Of a stretch of 64,000 bases of DNA, positions 21,863 to 32,654 are shown piece after piece. The first letter of the stretch is position 1, and every line of letters starts with the position of its first letter. Below the pieces are notes generated by a model, which was given only the letters and a program-made list of their open reading frames with translations, did not search any database and was not told where the DNA came from. Made by a program: the position numbers and the translations under genes. The stretch is from Tethya wilhelma (Eukaryota > Porifera > Demospongiae > Tethyida > Tethyidae): positions 1,306,610 to 1,370,609 of the forward strand of contig CAXIPT010000012.1 of the NCBI GenBank assembly GCA_964030475.1, in the 5' to 3' direction.

Positions 21863-22928
21863 CTATACACTTAATAACCAAAATGAGAAGACCAGTTTAC
21901 TAGTTAAACAAGAAATGTGTTTAACATCACCATTCAGTTCAATAACACGTGGGATAACCTTTTGTAGATACCGTATAATATACTTTTGGCACTTCGTAAT
22001 GTCAACAGAACTCCAAAATGACTTGATACCATTGACCAGTTCACTTTGATTTTTGGGCTTAACCTTGGCTCGTAGATGCTCCTTAAGTTCGTGCCACAGA
22101 TTTTCTATAGGATTTAAGTCAGGAGACTCTGGTGGTATACGCCACCAATTGACTTGGTTTGCCTCAAAAAATGCTCTAGATTTAAGGGTGTTCTTTGCCA
22201 ACAAACTTTCTCTGTAGGAATGGAAGTAAACACTTTTCCAAAATTTGGACATAAAACTCTGCATTCATGATCCCTGTAATAAATACATATTATTGTAGCT
22301 CCTGCCATACTTAATCCTGCCCATACATGAACTTTAACAGGGTGTTTAGGGCGATCGAGGTTTAAGCCTTGGACGCTCACCTTGTTTTCGATAGCACCTT
22401 TTTCTGTGAGTTTCGAGCAGCTTCATCTGTCCAAATAACATTTGAGAAAGAATCAGCAATGTGTGTCTGTGCCCACTCAAGTCGCTTAACTTTATTCGCA
22501 TCACGTATAAATTGACAGTATGCAGAACCACGGAATATCCATCCTAATTGCTGTCGACTTCGTAAAACTGACTGAAGGGAGATGGATATTCCATAGAATA
22601 TCATAAAGTTGTGTAGCAGTAGTTTCATCATTTGCATGCATCTCACATTCAACCAGTTGCAAAACATAAGTGGTTAGTTTTGTTGGACGACCAGATCCTG
22701 GACAGCGAGAAACAGAACAAAATTTTCTGTATCTGAATATAAGAAAAGATTTGTAACAATTGGGCTCAAATTTCACTATTGCATGGTTTACCTTGAAAGG
22801 AAAAGACTGACAGTTTTTCTAGTGGTCTGAACACCTTCCTTTTCCAAATGCCTGACTATATCTGTAGGACCATAATTAAGTCTCCACAGTGTCAGGATCC
22901 GAATCTTTGCATACTCACTTAGCACCAT
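21863..22928 (-). pseudogene. Tc1/mariner transposase with a 59-bp intron, frameshifted
   Basis: ATG at 22926-22928 opens 'MVLSEYAKIRILTLWRLNYG', a helix-turn-helix start. A 59-bp GT-AG intron (22733-22791) follows; joining gives 'LFLSRYRKFCSVSRCPGSGR', the normal GRPTKLT linker of Tc1 proteins. Later frames give 'AQTHIADSFSNVIWTDE' (first Asp), 'HPVKVHVWAGLSMAGATIIC', a damaged second Asp region, and 'PPESPDLNPIENLWHELKEH' (final Glu). At least three frame breaks. A TATAAAAG box lies at about 22998-23005, followed by a short leader. The right inverted end at 23184 lies 256 bp upstream of the ATG. Confidence 0.85.
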
Positions 22929-23302
22929 AATCTACACAGCCAGTAGTAGTCACAATCAAGAGGATAACTGCTGTACTAACAGTAGAAGCCACTTTTATAC
23001 TCTTACATGTGTGGTTAATTTGTGGTTTTCGTGAATTTCTACCTTACATGTACATGTACACTGTATCCAGCAGCACAACAGAGCATAATTAATGCCCAGT
23101 AAATTAACATGTAAAGGCCGAAATTCACGAAACTCTTTAAGCATGTCAAGAAATTATTGTAACCTTTTTTTTTGACACATACTGTAACTGATGCTAAATT
23201 TATATCCATTGCCAGACATCCAAATCTTGCTTTCAGTCTACCAAATGCACACTCTATGATGCTCCCTGCACAACAAAGCCTGTACTGTTCTTGATGTGTT
23301 GA

Positions 23303-23708
23303 TTATCAAGTAGCTAATGAATTATTCATGAGTATAGAAATTAATGGCTGCCATACAGAGAAGGCGCTTTTCGTTTTGTATCTAGCGACTCAGACTAGAG
23401 AGACGAATAACCGATGCCAAAAGCGGTTGAAGACAAAGAAACCAAGTTATGCGTTCAAGCTCCTCAAAGTAAGCAGAAGAAGAAGATGGAGAAAATTGGA
23501 GGTTTGGTGGCATATTTTAGTTTGGTACTTTAACGATGGTTTTAGGCCATCTTTTTAGGCTTGTTAGAAAGAGAAAGGGCTAAATAGTAGCTTAAGAAGC
23601 CTTTTTGTGCCAAGCGCTCAGTTTTTGCAGAGTTATTCATGTGAATATTTGTATTGTGCTAATGGGGCATTCATGCCATTCCTATGTACCCAGTGCTACC
23701 GTAGTGGG
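23303..23708 (-). repeat. Copy 3 of CCCAGT family (5'-truncated)
   Basis: It starts at 'gtagctaatgaattattcat' inside the family body and ends with the hairpin at 23689-23708, whose stem here has two substitutions. It interrupts the Harbinger transposase piece just left of it. A missing part of the body ('cctttccac...gtgtgcgtta') appears in the opposite orientation at about 24326-24365. Confidence 0.8.
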
Positions 23709-24262
23709 AATATATATTTATACTAGTGAAATGATATCTCACCTTGAAAATTAAGAGATGCGAGATATGCTTTAAGAAATGAAAATGTTTTTATTTCTTC
23801 ATCATTTTCACATGTAGTACTTAGCATCTCAAGCAAAAGAAAGGGAGTTGGCTGTGTACCATTAGAATTGGCTCAAATTTTTTAGTAAACTGAAAAATCA
23901 ATTCACTAAACTGTAGGGAACACATAGGCCCTCCATGAATTGGTCAATAGCAGCTTTCCGTTAAGCATAATGTATTGAATCGTTACATCTTTTGTGGTCA
24001 TCTGAAAATAGATATAGAGTGCACATTAATTAAATAGTCTCAGAATAATTATTTATTACCTGCATGCTACATGTAAAACACATGCGTAAAAGATATTTAC
24101 CTTTAACAGATTTGTCACACCAGTGGACACAATTGAATAAAATTCACTTGCTTCTATACTAGAAGCTGGTTGCTTGTCTACTAATTCAACCTTTTAAAAA
24201 TACGAACAATCCCATCATGCCCACAAAAAATTCTTGAATATGTGAACATGAGATACCAGTGT

Positions 24263-24325
24263 TCATAATAGGGGATCCAGCCTACCCATTGATGCTATGA
24301 AGGAGTATGCTGGAGGTGGACCTTT
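24263..24325 (+). pseudogene. Harbinger transposase fragment in opposite orientation
   Basis: The plus strand reads 'IPVFIIGDPAYPLM' and then, after a small shift, KEYAGGG, a block that normally precedes the E-x-A-F-G-R-L-K region found on the minus strand at 23.2 kb. The two pieces are on opposite strands and separated by family repeat pieces, which suggests a local inversion or a second copy. Confidence 0.6.
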
Positions 24326-24488
24326 CCACATATACAAGTGTGCGTTATATAGAATTCAAATATTTCATGGCAGATTCTGCTTTCCCACTACTACTGCATG
24401 TTCTGGATACAAAACTCCACCATAGCTATTAGTTACTTGAGAGAATTTGCTAGGGTACATACAAATATTAATTACAGGAAAAAATAGA

Positions 24489-24735
24489 ACAAACAAGAAA
24501 AATCATTAGAAATGTAGTGAGAACATAGAAATGGCCAAATCGTAAAAAGTAAGCAAACAAGATAGGAATGGTGGTCAGATTGAGAGAAGAGTTCATTCCT
24601 GTGTCCACTATGTCATTGAGCTAGGGATATGAATATAACTGAGACACACAAAATGAACTCTCCACTCAATCCGACCACCATTCCTATCTTGTTTGCTTAC
24701 TTTTTACAATTTGGCCATTTCTATGTTCTGGAGCT
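24489..24735. repeat. Stand-alone hairpin module of the CCCAGT family
   Basis: The arms carry 'gcaaacaagataggaatggt' and its complement, and 'agaaatgtagtgagaacata' against 'tatgttc', around a loop at about 24610. It matches the end of copies 2, 4 and 6 but here occurs without the rest of the family body. Confidence 0.75.
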
Positions 24736-25690
24736 CTAACAAAAAGCTAAAGGAGGTTGATTGTCTGTTCCAATGGCTCCACCTGCAAGAAATGAAAGGG
24801 AAAAATCGAGAGAGCGAATAGAGAGATGTGAGTTCGAACTGGGTGAAGAAGTAGTCGAACAAGAGTATAATAAATATCACTCATCAAGCAGAGCTAACAT
24901 CAACAAAATCCACGACTTCAGCAAGGGACATCCCACAATCAGACGTAAGAAACAATCTTTCGAAGGAACATGAAAAATTGGGTGTGCTATGAGCAGCCGA
25001 AGACTTCAGTTGTCTAGGTAGAACAGATATGGAAAGAAGACTATCTCAGCTTTCAGAGAAAACAGATAGCACTGCTAGTGACAAAGAGCTTTGAGAAAAG
25101 CTGATATCATTAGGTACAACACGTCACCTTAAGCTTTGGCATGACCACTCCTCAGTAGCTTGTCACAGCTACCTTCTTGTTCTGGTTACACCTTTATATG
25201 ATGAGGCATTCTATTTCACACCAGAAGAAATGGAGAGAAGGATACATGTGAAACTAGATGTCCATTCACTTGTAAAACAGCCACTGATCCACATTTTAGG
25301 TAGGTCCGGATCATCCATTACTGATCAAATGCTGTTCAATCAGACTCGCCAAGAATGCTTGAAGATTTTGGATCCCATCCAGATGGAGTCAGGAACTTTG
25401 ATCAAAGACGTCATTAGATTTTTTGACCTGCATAACAATTTGAAGGGGACACAAACAAGGAGGCACGTACAGCTGTGTGGGATGCGGAGCCAAAACGTCA
25501 AGGTTTGATGAATTCACTATGCAGAGAAGAGAACGTACAGGGAATTTCAAAAGTTTGTAATCGCAGGAGTAGCATGGAGAAAAAAAAGTAAACATTGTTT
25601 CTTTAATATTTGCATAATTAAGTTCTAGAAAAACATACCAAGGCTCTATATGGTATGCATGCTTATGTTATAAAATACTTTTTATTTATT

Positions 25691-26706
25691 TCCAGTACGG
25701 TAGTACTGGGTACATAGGAACGGCACGGATGGCATGGATGGCATGGATGGCATGGATGGCCCAATAGCCCAATACAAATATTCACGCGAATAACTCTGCA
25801 AAAACTGAGCACTTGGCACTAAAAGGCTTCTTAAGCTACTATTTAGCTCTTTCTCTTTCTAATGAGCCCTATAAAATGGCCTAAAACCATCGCTAAAGTA
25901 CCAAACTAAATTATGCCAAACTTCTTATTCTTCTTTTTCTATCTTGGCTCAACTTTTCTCAGAGGCTATTCACTTTTAGAAGCTGATTCTTGAACGAACA
26001 AACTTGGTTTCTTTGGGGACAGTCGCTTTTTCCATCAGTTTTTTGTGTCTCTCATTGGGTTGCTAGATACAAGGCGAAAAGCGCCTTCTCCATATGGTGG
26101 CCATTAATTTCTAAATCATGCATTATTCATTAGCTAGCTAGCCTAGCGACCCTTTCCATATTCAAGTGCGTGTTATTTGGAATCTATTGCAGCATTCAAT
26201 GCCCCAAGTTCTGTCCTATCCTGTCGTTCTCTGTGTTCAGTTCTTCAGTAGGGAAGTTATCTTTAGCTAACAAGACACAAATATAATGGACATAAATCAT
26301 GTTTAACCAGAGTTTCACCTGTCTGAAAGGCATGTACTCAGTGTACTAGCTAGGCCCGGGCTGTTGGCAAGTTCTCTGCTCAGGATAAAGACTAAATTCC
26401 ACTGATATTGTAAACAATTATTCAAAAAAAATAGAACAAACAAGTACAAAAACATTAGAAATGTAATGCAAACATAGGAATGGCCAAATCGTAAAAAAGT
26501 GAGCAAACAAGATAGGAATGGTGGTCAGATTGAGCAAGTTCATTCCTCTGTCTACATTGTCATTGAGCTCAGTAGGGATATGAACATAGGTGACACAGTG
26601 AAATGAACTCGCTCAATCTGACCACCATTCCTATCTTGTTTGCTCACTTTCTTACGATTCGGCCATTCCTATGTTTGCATTACATTTCTAATGTTTTTTG
26701 TACTTG
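25691..26706 (+). repeat. Copy 4 of CCCAGT family, near full length
   Basis: The hairpin (25691-25710, first base changed) is followed by three to four GGCATGGAT repeats, then the full body, and ends in the 26440-26706 hairpin module. It is nearly identical to 27712-28905. It lies in the intron of the broken gene at 24.8-29.6 kb. Confidence 0.85.
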
Positions 26707-26708
26707 TT

Positions 26709-27509
26709 CCCAGTACGGTAGTACTGGGTACAGAGGAATGGCATGGATGGCGCAATACAAATATTCACGCGAATAACTCTACAAAAACTGAGCGCTTAGC
26801 ACTATAAGGCTTCTAAAGCTACTATTTAGCTCTTTCTCTTTCTAATGAGCCCAAAAACATGGCCTAAAAACATCGCTAAAGTAACAAACACAAATATGTC
26901 AAACCTCCAATTTTCTCCATCTTCTTCTTCTTCTTCTTCTTCTTCTTCTTTTTCTATCTTGGCTCAACTTAGACTATTCACTTTTAGAAGCTGATTCTTG
27001 AACAAACGAACTTGGTTTCTTCCGGTACAGTCGCTTTTGCCATCGGTTTTTAGCGCCTCTCATTGAGTAGCTAGATACAAGGCATAAAGCGCCTCCTCCA
27101 TATGGCCGCAATTAATTTCTATACTCATGAATAATTCATTAGCTTCTAGAAAATTCGAATTGACGACCCTTTCCACACACAAAAGTGTGCGTTATTTGGA
27201 ATTAAATGCACTGAAGTTGCCTGGAACTATTTTGTGATACCTGGTTGCTCTTCTTAAGAGATGAATCAGGACTTTGACTATCATAACATATAGAAAGACA
27301 AGTAAATCTTATGATACAGCTCCTGCCTCCAAATGACTGAGATGTGTGTTTCACTTCAGTATCAAGCAGGCTACACACCGTCTTGAACAAGTTGTGACTT
27401 CAAGTACCAGCTCAGCAGCCCGCCGCTGGCTCAGTGAGTCTGGCTTGCCAGACTACTAGCTCAGTAGCTAGCTACACACACCAACTCAAATGTGATTTGT
27501 AGAATTATG
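26709..27509 (+). repeat. Copy 5 of CCCAGT family, long form
   Basis: It starts with the perfect hairpin at 26709-26728. The body carries a TTC-triplet run at about 26920-26950 and extends past the usual end with 'gtgtgcgttatttggaatta' and 'ctggctcagtgagtctggct'. This long tail is shared with the copy at 30002-30842. It is cut by the Ns at 27510. Confidence 0.85.
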
Positions 27510-27519
27510 NNNNNNNNNN
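27510..27519. other. Assembly gap (10 Ns)
   Basis: Ten Ns are present. From 27536 the sequence repeats 25515-25775 almost exactly, including the end of the exon 'YAEKRTYREFQKF...'. It looks as if two versions of one locus were placed in a row. Confidence 0.9.
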
Positions 27520-27711
27520 GCAACCCACGAGGTCCACTATGCAGAGAAGAGAACGTACAGGGAATTTCAAAAGTTTGTAATCGCAGGAGTAGCATGGAGA
27601 AAAAAAAGTAAACATTGTTTCTTTAATATTTGCATAATTAAGTTCTAGAAAAACATACCAAGGCTCTATATGGTATGCATGCTTATGTTATAAAATACTT
27701 TTTATTTATTT

Positions 27712-28905
27712 CCAGTACGGTAGTACTGGGTACATAGGAACGGCACGGATGGCATGGATGGCATGGATGGCATGGATGGCCCAATAAAACATTTTCATTT
27801 CTTAAAGCATATCTCGCATCTCTTAATTTTCAAGGTGAGATATCATTTGTATCTCTTAATTTTCAAGGTGAGATATCATTTCACTAGTATAAATATATAT
27901 TCCCACTATGGTAGCACTGGGTACATAGGAATGGCATGAATGCCCCATTAGCACAATACAAATATTCACGCAAATAACTCTGCAAAAACTGAGCACTTGG
28001 CACTAAAAGGCTTCTTAAGCTACTATTTAGCTCTTTCTCTTTCTAATGAGCCCTATAAAATGGCCTAAAACCATCGCTAAAGTACCAAACTAAATTATGC
28101 CAAACCTCCAAATTTGTCCATCTTCTTCTTATTCTTCTTCTTTTTCTATCTTGGCTCAACTTTTCTCAGAGGCTATTCACTTTTAGAAGCTGATTCTTGA
28201 ACGAACAAACTTGGTTTCTTTGGGGACAGTCGCTTTTGCCATCAGTTTTTTGTGTCTCTCATTGGATTGCTAGATACAAGGCGAAAAGCGCCTTCTCCAT
28301 ATGGTGGCCATTAATTTCTAAATCATGCATTATTCATTAGCTAGCTAGCCTAGCGATCCTTTCCATATTCAAGTGCGTGTTATTTGGAATCTATTGCAGC
28401 ATGCAGTGCCCCAAGTTCTGTCCTATCCTGTCGTTCTCTGTGTTCAGTTCTTCAGTAGGGAAGTTATCTTTAGCTAATAAGACACAAATATAATGGACAT
28501 AAATCATGTTTAACCAGAGTTTCAGCTGTCTGAAAGGCATGTACTCAGTGTACTAGCTAGGCCCGGGCTGTTGGCAAGTTCTCTGCTCAGGATAAAGACT
28601 AAATTCCACTGATATTGTAAACAATTATTCAAAAAAAATAGAACAAACAAGTACAAAAACATTAGAAATGTAATGCAAACATAGGAATGGCCAAATCGTA
28701 AAAAAGTGAGCAAACAAGATAGGAATGGTGGTCAAGTTCATTCCTGTGTCTACATTGTCATTGAGCTCAGTAGGGATATGAACATAGGTGACACAGTGAA
28801 ATGAACTCGCTCAATCTGACCACCATTCCTATCTTGTTTGCTCACTTTCTTACGATTTGGCCATTCCTATGTTTGCATTACATTTCTAATGTTTTTTGTT
28901 CTTGT
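27712..28905 (+). repeat. Copies 6 and 7 of CCCAGT family (nested or chimeric)
   Basis: A first hairpin at about 27712-27730 is followed by the same GGCATGGAT run as copy 4. At about 27787 the sequence switches to the reverse complement of 23709-23800, with one 34-bp tandem duplication ('cttaattttcaaggtgagat'). A second hairpin at 27902-27921 starts a full body that matches 25790-26700 and ends with the 28650-28905 hairpin module. Confidence 0.75.
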
Positions 28906-30001
28906 AATTATAGGTTTGAACCCTCTAGATGAGCTATCAGTAAGAAGGAGTTTCACGCAAGAGCAATACCAACTGGATGAAAGCTAAAACCACAACTTGC
29001 AAGTCAATTTAACAAACTATGACAACGAATAAATGATGTTCCAGCCCTACTTCAACCACACCCAGAGTTTGTTTGGAAGAGTTAAACTTGGAGCTCTACG
29101 AAATAAGCCCTAAAGAACCGTTACATGATCTCAAGGGTCATCTGAGTAACATAATCGAAGAAGCAATGGTGTCAGTGACTGGAGAAGCACTGGACAAACT
29201 ATCTCTGATTAAAGATGCTCATCTAACTAAGAATACTATTTGATGCTCAGATTATCGAAAAGTTGTGATTTTGATTTAAATAGCTCTTAACAGACTCAAC
29301 CCAACTCAACTCGCACCGAAATATTTAGGACAGCAGTGGATATATTTGAAATCTTGTATGCTAAACCTGACAAGAGAACAAGACAGCAAGTGCTCCAATT
29401 TCATAACGTAACATTCGTACACTGCATGCTTTGTTGAGAAGTATTCAGTAACCCAAAAGCAGTGATCCGAGCCAAAATGTTTGGTAGGTACTTTCATACC
29501 ATTGTAACACATGCACCGCTTGTTCATCGTCTCATTTCTCCAAGTTCACTATATACTGAGCTACAAGAGCACATGTTTAACCAGGTGAAGTCAATAACGA
29601 GGCTCACATCAATCTACAATCCAGAACAAAATTAATGGTCACTAACATTCTAGTACGTATTCAAGAAGAGTAAAGGAGAGATTCGAACAAATCTTTGAGC
29701 TGTCAGAAAATGAAGTTAGCAAGCTGAAAGCAGGCCTAAGTGAGAAAAGATTACCAGGCTCATTTGGAAAGGATTGCTGACTTATTAGTAGAAGGACCAA
29801 ATGCTTAGTGAAAAAACACCCAGGAAGGAATTGATGCTAACAACACTCAATCTGAGAATGTTTTGTGTCAGCATCACTACCTATCATCGAACTTGGCTGA
29901 TGTGAACAGTTTTCTACTAGAGCAATGGGAGAAGTGTATTGAGTCTAACGTCATTTTACCAAGTGCTAGTCTGCATACATTTGTGTAAACATGTACTATT
30001 T

Positions 30002-30900
30002 CCCAGTACGGTAGTACTGGGTACACAGGAATGGCACGGATGGCCCATTAGCGCAATACAAATATTCACGCGAATAACTCTGCAAAAACTGAGTGCTTAG
30101 CACTAAAAGGCTTCTAAAGCTACTATTTAGCTCTAATGAACCCAAAAACATGGCCTAAAAACATCGCTAAAGTAACAAACACAAACATGCCAGCTAGATA
30201 CAAGGCGAAAAGTGGCTCCATATGACCGCCATTAATTTCTACACTCATGCATAATTCATTAGCTTCTAGAGAATTTGAATTGACGACCCTTTCCACAAAC
30301 AAAAGTGTGCGCTAATTGGAATTAAATGCACTGAAGTTGCCTGGAACTATTTTGTGATACCTGGTTGCTCTTCTTAAGAGATGAATCAGGACTTTGATTA
30401 TCATAACATATAGAAAGACAAGTAAATCTTATGATACAGCTCCTGCCTCCAAATGACTGAGATGTGCGTTTCACTTCAGTATCAAGCAGGCTACACAACT
30501 TGTGACTTCAAGTACCAGCTCAGCAACCCAAAAAAGTCTTGCAAGCTATATAATGCAAGATCTTGCAAGCATTGCAAGTTTTTGCAAGTATTTGCAAGAA
30601 ATCGGACAAATCTCTTGTATTTCATTATAATCACTTGCACTGACATTATTTGTAGGTTCTTGCAAGAAGTGCAAGGAATTTGGCCAATTTCTTGCAAAAA
30701 ATGAAAAAACTTGCAAAAAAATCTTGCTTAGCTTGCATTATCTTGAATTATTGCTTGCAAGACTTTTTTGATCGCTGGCTCAGTGAGTCTGGCTTGCCAG
30801 ACTACTAGCTCACACCAACTCAAATGTAATTTGTAGAAATATGGAAAAATGAGAACAAACAAGTAAAAAAAACATTGGAAATGTAATGAGACACAGGAAT
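30002..30900 (+). repeat. Copy 8 of CCCAGT family, internally deleted
   Basis: The perfect hairpin is at 30002-30021. The TTC-run part of the body is deleted relative to copy 5, while the long tail is kept. The tail is interrupted by a 240-bp element at 30530-30769. Confidence 0.85.
30530..30769. mobile_element. 240-bp MITE rich in TTGCAAG
   Basis: Ends are AAAAAAGTCTTGCAAGC and GCTTGCAAGACTTTTTT, a perfect 17-bp inverted pair. The word TTGCAAG or its complement recurs many times inside. Copy 5 (around 27417-27424) shows the uninterrupted site, so this is a real insertion. No clean target duplication is visible. Confidence 0.75.
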
Positions 30901-30999
30901 GGCTACATATATCAGTATCCATATACTGATATTGTGATTTATTGCTAGAGAGTACAGCCCTGATTCTGTGTTTGTAAAGGAAGTCTATCAAGACATCCT

Positions 31000-32070
31000 C
31001 ACTATTTAAGTTGTGTTTTGTAAGGGCTGTTCAGTCTACCAGTCTACCAGTCTACCAGTCTATCAGTGTATCTGATTCAGTAAAGTTATCTTGAGTGTTT
31101 GCATGCTAGTGTGCACCTTGTTGCTAGTTGGCTCCCTCAGTTCTTGAGGAGGCCCCCGCTTCCTACGCCCCTGCTGTACTTGATACATGCATGTACTAGA
31201 ATTTTACTTAATGGTAGGTACGTGTTTGATCATGTTCACGTTTGATAGAGATATTATGTGTGAGTTATAGTTAAGTCTTTAATTGCATTCATTATCCTTG
31301 GTTATGTATATAACTACACTTAACAGAAATGAGCACAGTCTCTAACTTTTGAAACTAGAATAATTGAATAAATAGAGAGAGAGAGCTAGAAACGGAAATG
31401 GGAAACAGATAATACTTAACAGAAAGAAAATGTGCAAGTTGACTGTATTCCTCATGAGAAGAGGTATAATAACAAGTAAAAAAAACATTGGAAATGTAAC
31501 AGGAATGGCTAAATCGTAAAAAGAATGTGTTAGCGTAAGAAGTAAGCGAGGAGAGTTTATGCTTCTATGAGTCTACAGAGTTGCATGCAATGGCGAGCCC
31601 CCCTCGTAAATGTTACAAATATTTGGTAAAGATCGTCTTATCTCGAGTGCCAAATACAAATTTACAGCTAAGTTGCAAGAGTCCAGATTGATTTTCGACA
31701 AGTCACAGTTCACCTAGCTATTATTGTGTTAAAAAAGAACTTTTCTAACATTAATAAGTAGGGCTAGTGTTTGGGATCGGTAAGTTTACACGTGCACACG
31801 CACGCGCTAGCTAAAAGCACTGGAAAGGGGCGTGTAAGGGGTGGGGCAGGAAGAGGTGTGGCTAGTTCAGCCCCCCTACCCCAAACATCTTCCTACAGTT
31901 GTATTATGACCATGGGAAAAGAATGCAATAGAAGAAGCAAATACAAGGCCCAATCAATATTGATATTTCATGTATGGGTCTACCATACATTGTGTACTTA
32001 CCAATTGTACACCAATTTTTTTGGTTGCCAGTGTATACTTGAAAACAGCAGAACTCATCTGTAGTAGTTG
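31000..32070. other. Non-coding stretch with short repeats
   Basis: A four-fold 'agtctaccagtctaccagtc' tandem lies at about 31037-31068, and a partial copy of the CCCAGT-family arm at about 31470-31515. I see no gene here. Confidence 0.5.
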
Positions 32071-32079
32071 TGCATGTGT

Positions 32080-32400
32080 ATTATCATATTGTATGCTCTC
32101 TCTCTATTTATTCTGTCTCTGTATGTGTCTACGTCCCCACTCTCTCTCTTTCTTGTCTTCCCTTCTGTCTCTATTTGTGTCTTTATCCCTCTGTCTATGT
32201 GTCTCTGTCCCCCACACTCACTCCTCTTTTGTCTATGTAGCTATGTGTGTCCTGCCCCCCCCCTCTATCTCTATATGTGTCTCTGTCCTCCCCTCCCCTT
32301 TCTCTCTCTCACTCTGTTCTGTCTCTGTATGTGTCTTTATCCCCTTTTCTTTCTATCCGCTCTGTTCTCTCTCTCAGTGTTCCCCCCCCCCCGATCACTC
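32080..32400 (+). repeat. Pyrimidine-rich degenerate tandem repeat
   Basis: About 320 bp is almost only C and T with recurring 'tctctgtatgtgtct' units of about 60-80 bp. Three overlapping ORFs (Leu/Ser/Cys-rich) reflect this composition and are not genes. Confidence 0.85.
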
Positions 32401-32654
32401 CCTCTACACACGCACGCTTACTATTTTTGTTATTTTTGGACGTATGTAACATTCTGCCAGCAAAACTTTAAAACTCCTTTGAAGCTCTACGATGCAAACA
32501 AAGAGTCTTAGATTGTCCACGCGAGGGATAAAAACTTCAAGTCCAGTGCTTCTCAAGATCTCTTCGCTTCCCCAAACTGATCGTCACGCATTTGCTTACA
32601 AGGAATTCCCCTAATTTTACATGCCATTATCCGTTTGTACGGGGCGCACGCAAA

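Larger units (their letters stand above)
16705..23184. mobile_element. 6.48-kb TA-flanked composite element with Tc1-type ends
   Basis: The left end begins CAGTATGAGTCA and the right end, in reverse complement, CAGTATGTGTCA; both continue as an A-run and GGTTACA, about 27 bp of inverted match. TA flanks both sides (16703-16704 and 23185-23186), and the host Harbinger frame closes perfectly across one TA. Inside are a Tc1 transposase (-), a gag-like ORF (-), a BEN-like gene (+), the inverted CTCAGTG MITE and the 19.0-19.4 kb repeat. Tc1 elements are normally 1-2 kb, so this is either an oversized element with captured genes or a nested insertion pile-up. Confidence 0.75.
15817..23302 (-). pseudogene. 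PIF/Harbinger transposase C-terminal half, split by two insertions
   Basis: Three minus-strand pieces form one coding stretch. Piece 1, 23187-23302, reads 'CAGSIIECAFGRLKARFGCL' then AMDINLASV. Piece 2, 16702-16536, reads 'YACFVLHNFCEYNKEGISDE'. Piece 3, 15839-15817, gives RYFDT and stop. The E-x-A-F-G-R-L-K-x-R and F-V-L-H-N-F-C blocks are hallmarks of Harbinger nucleases. Excising the 6.48-kb element and one TA joins piece 1 to 2 in frame (SVIYACF); excising the MITE and one TG joins 2 to 3. A +1 shift near 16600 shows it was already decaying or decayed later. The catalytic N-terminal half is not found on this strand. Confidence 0.8.
24770..29632 (+). pseudogene. Broken multi-copy gene of unknown class, interrupted by repeats
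   Basis: Pieces on + read in order: 'LKLWHDHSSVACHSYLLVLV' (about 25130-25190), 'PLIHILGRSGSSITDQMLFN' (about 25280-25345), 'QGGTYSCVGCGAKTSRFDEF' in another frame (about 25455-25515), and 'YAEKRTYREFQKFVIAGVAW' (about 25518-25585). A donor (AAA/gtaaac) at about 25587 and an acceptor (attatag) at about 28912 bound an intron full of CCCAGT repeats and the assembly gap. After it come LNPLDELSVR (about 28915) and, at 29336-29632, 'VDIFEILYAKPDKRTRQQVL', a stop, then 'MFGRYFHTIVTHAPLVHRLI'. I remember similar multi-copy proteins from cnidarian and sponge genomes but no named family. Stops and shifts make it a pseudogene. Confidence 0.55.

Noticed and set aside
27420..27480. tRNA-like pairing in 'ctggctcagtgagtctggct...'
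   Set aside because: The stems do not give a cloverleaf and there is no A/B box pair; it is the tail of the CCCAGT family, repeated at 30.8 kb.
26315..28713. Repeated 63-codon ORF (MLTFLRFGHSYVCITF...) in CCCAGT copies
   Set aside because: It reads through the hairpin module; it is similar in copies only because the DNA is, and the version at 2781 has a different end. No domain or independent coding signal.
29306..29527. 73-codon minus ORF
   Set aside because: The opposite strand carries a better, family-like reading with one stop (29336-29632).
30520..30790. TTGCAAG cluster as a CRISPR-like or tandem array
   Set aside because: Spacing is irregular and the block has inverted ends and an empty site, so it is a transposon-like insertion.
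31970..32511. Cys/Leu/Ser-rich ORFs of up to 159 codons
   Set aside because: All lie in a pyrimidine-rich degenerate tandem repeat.
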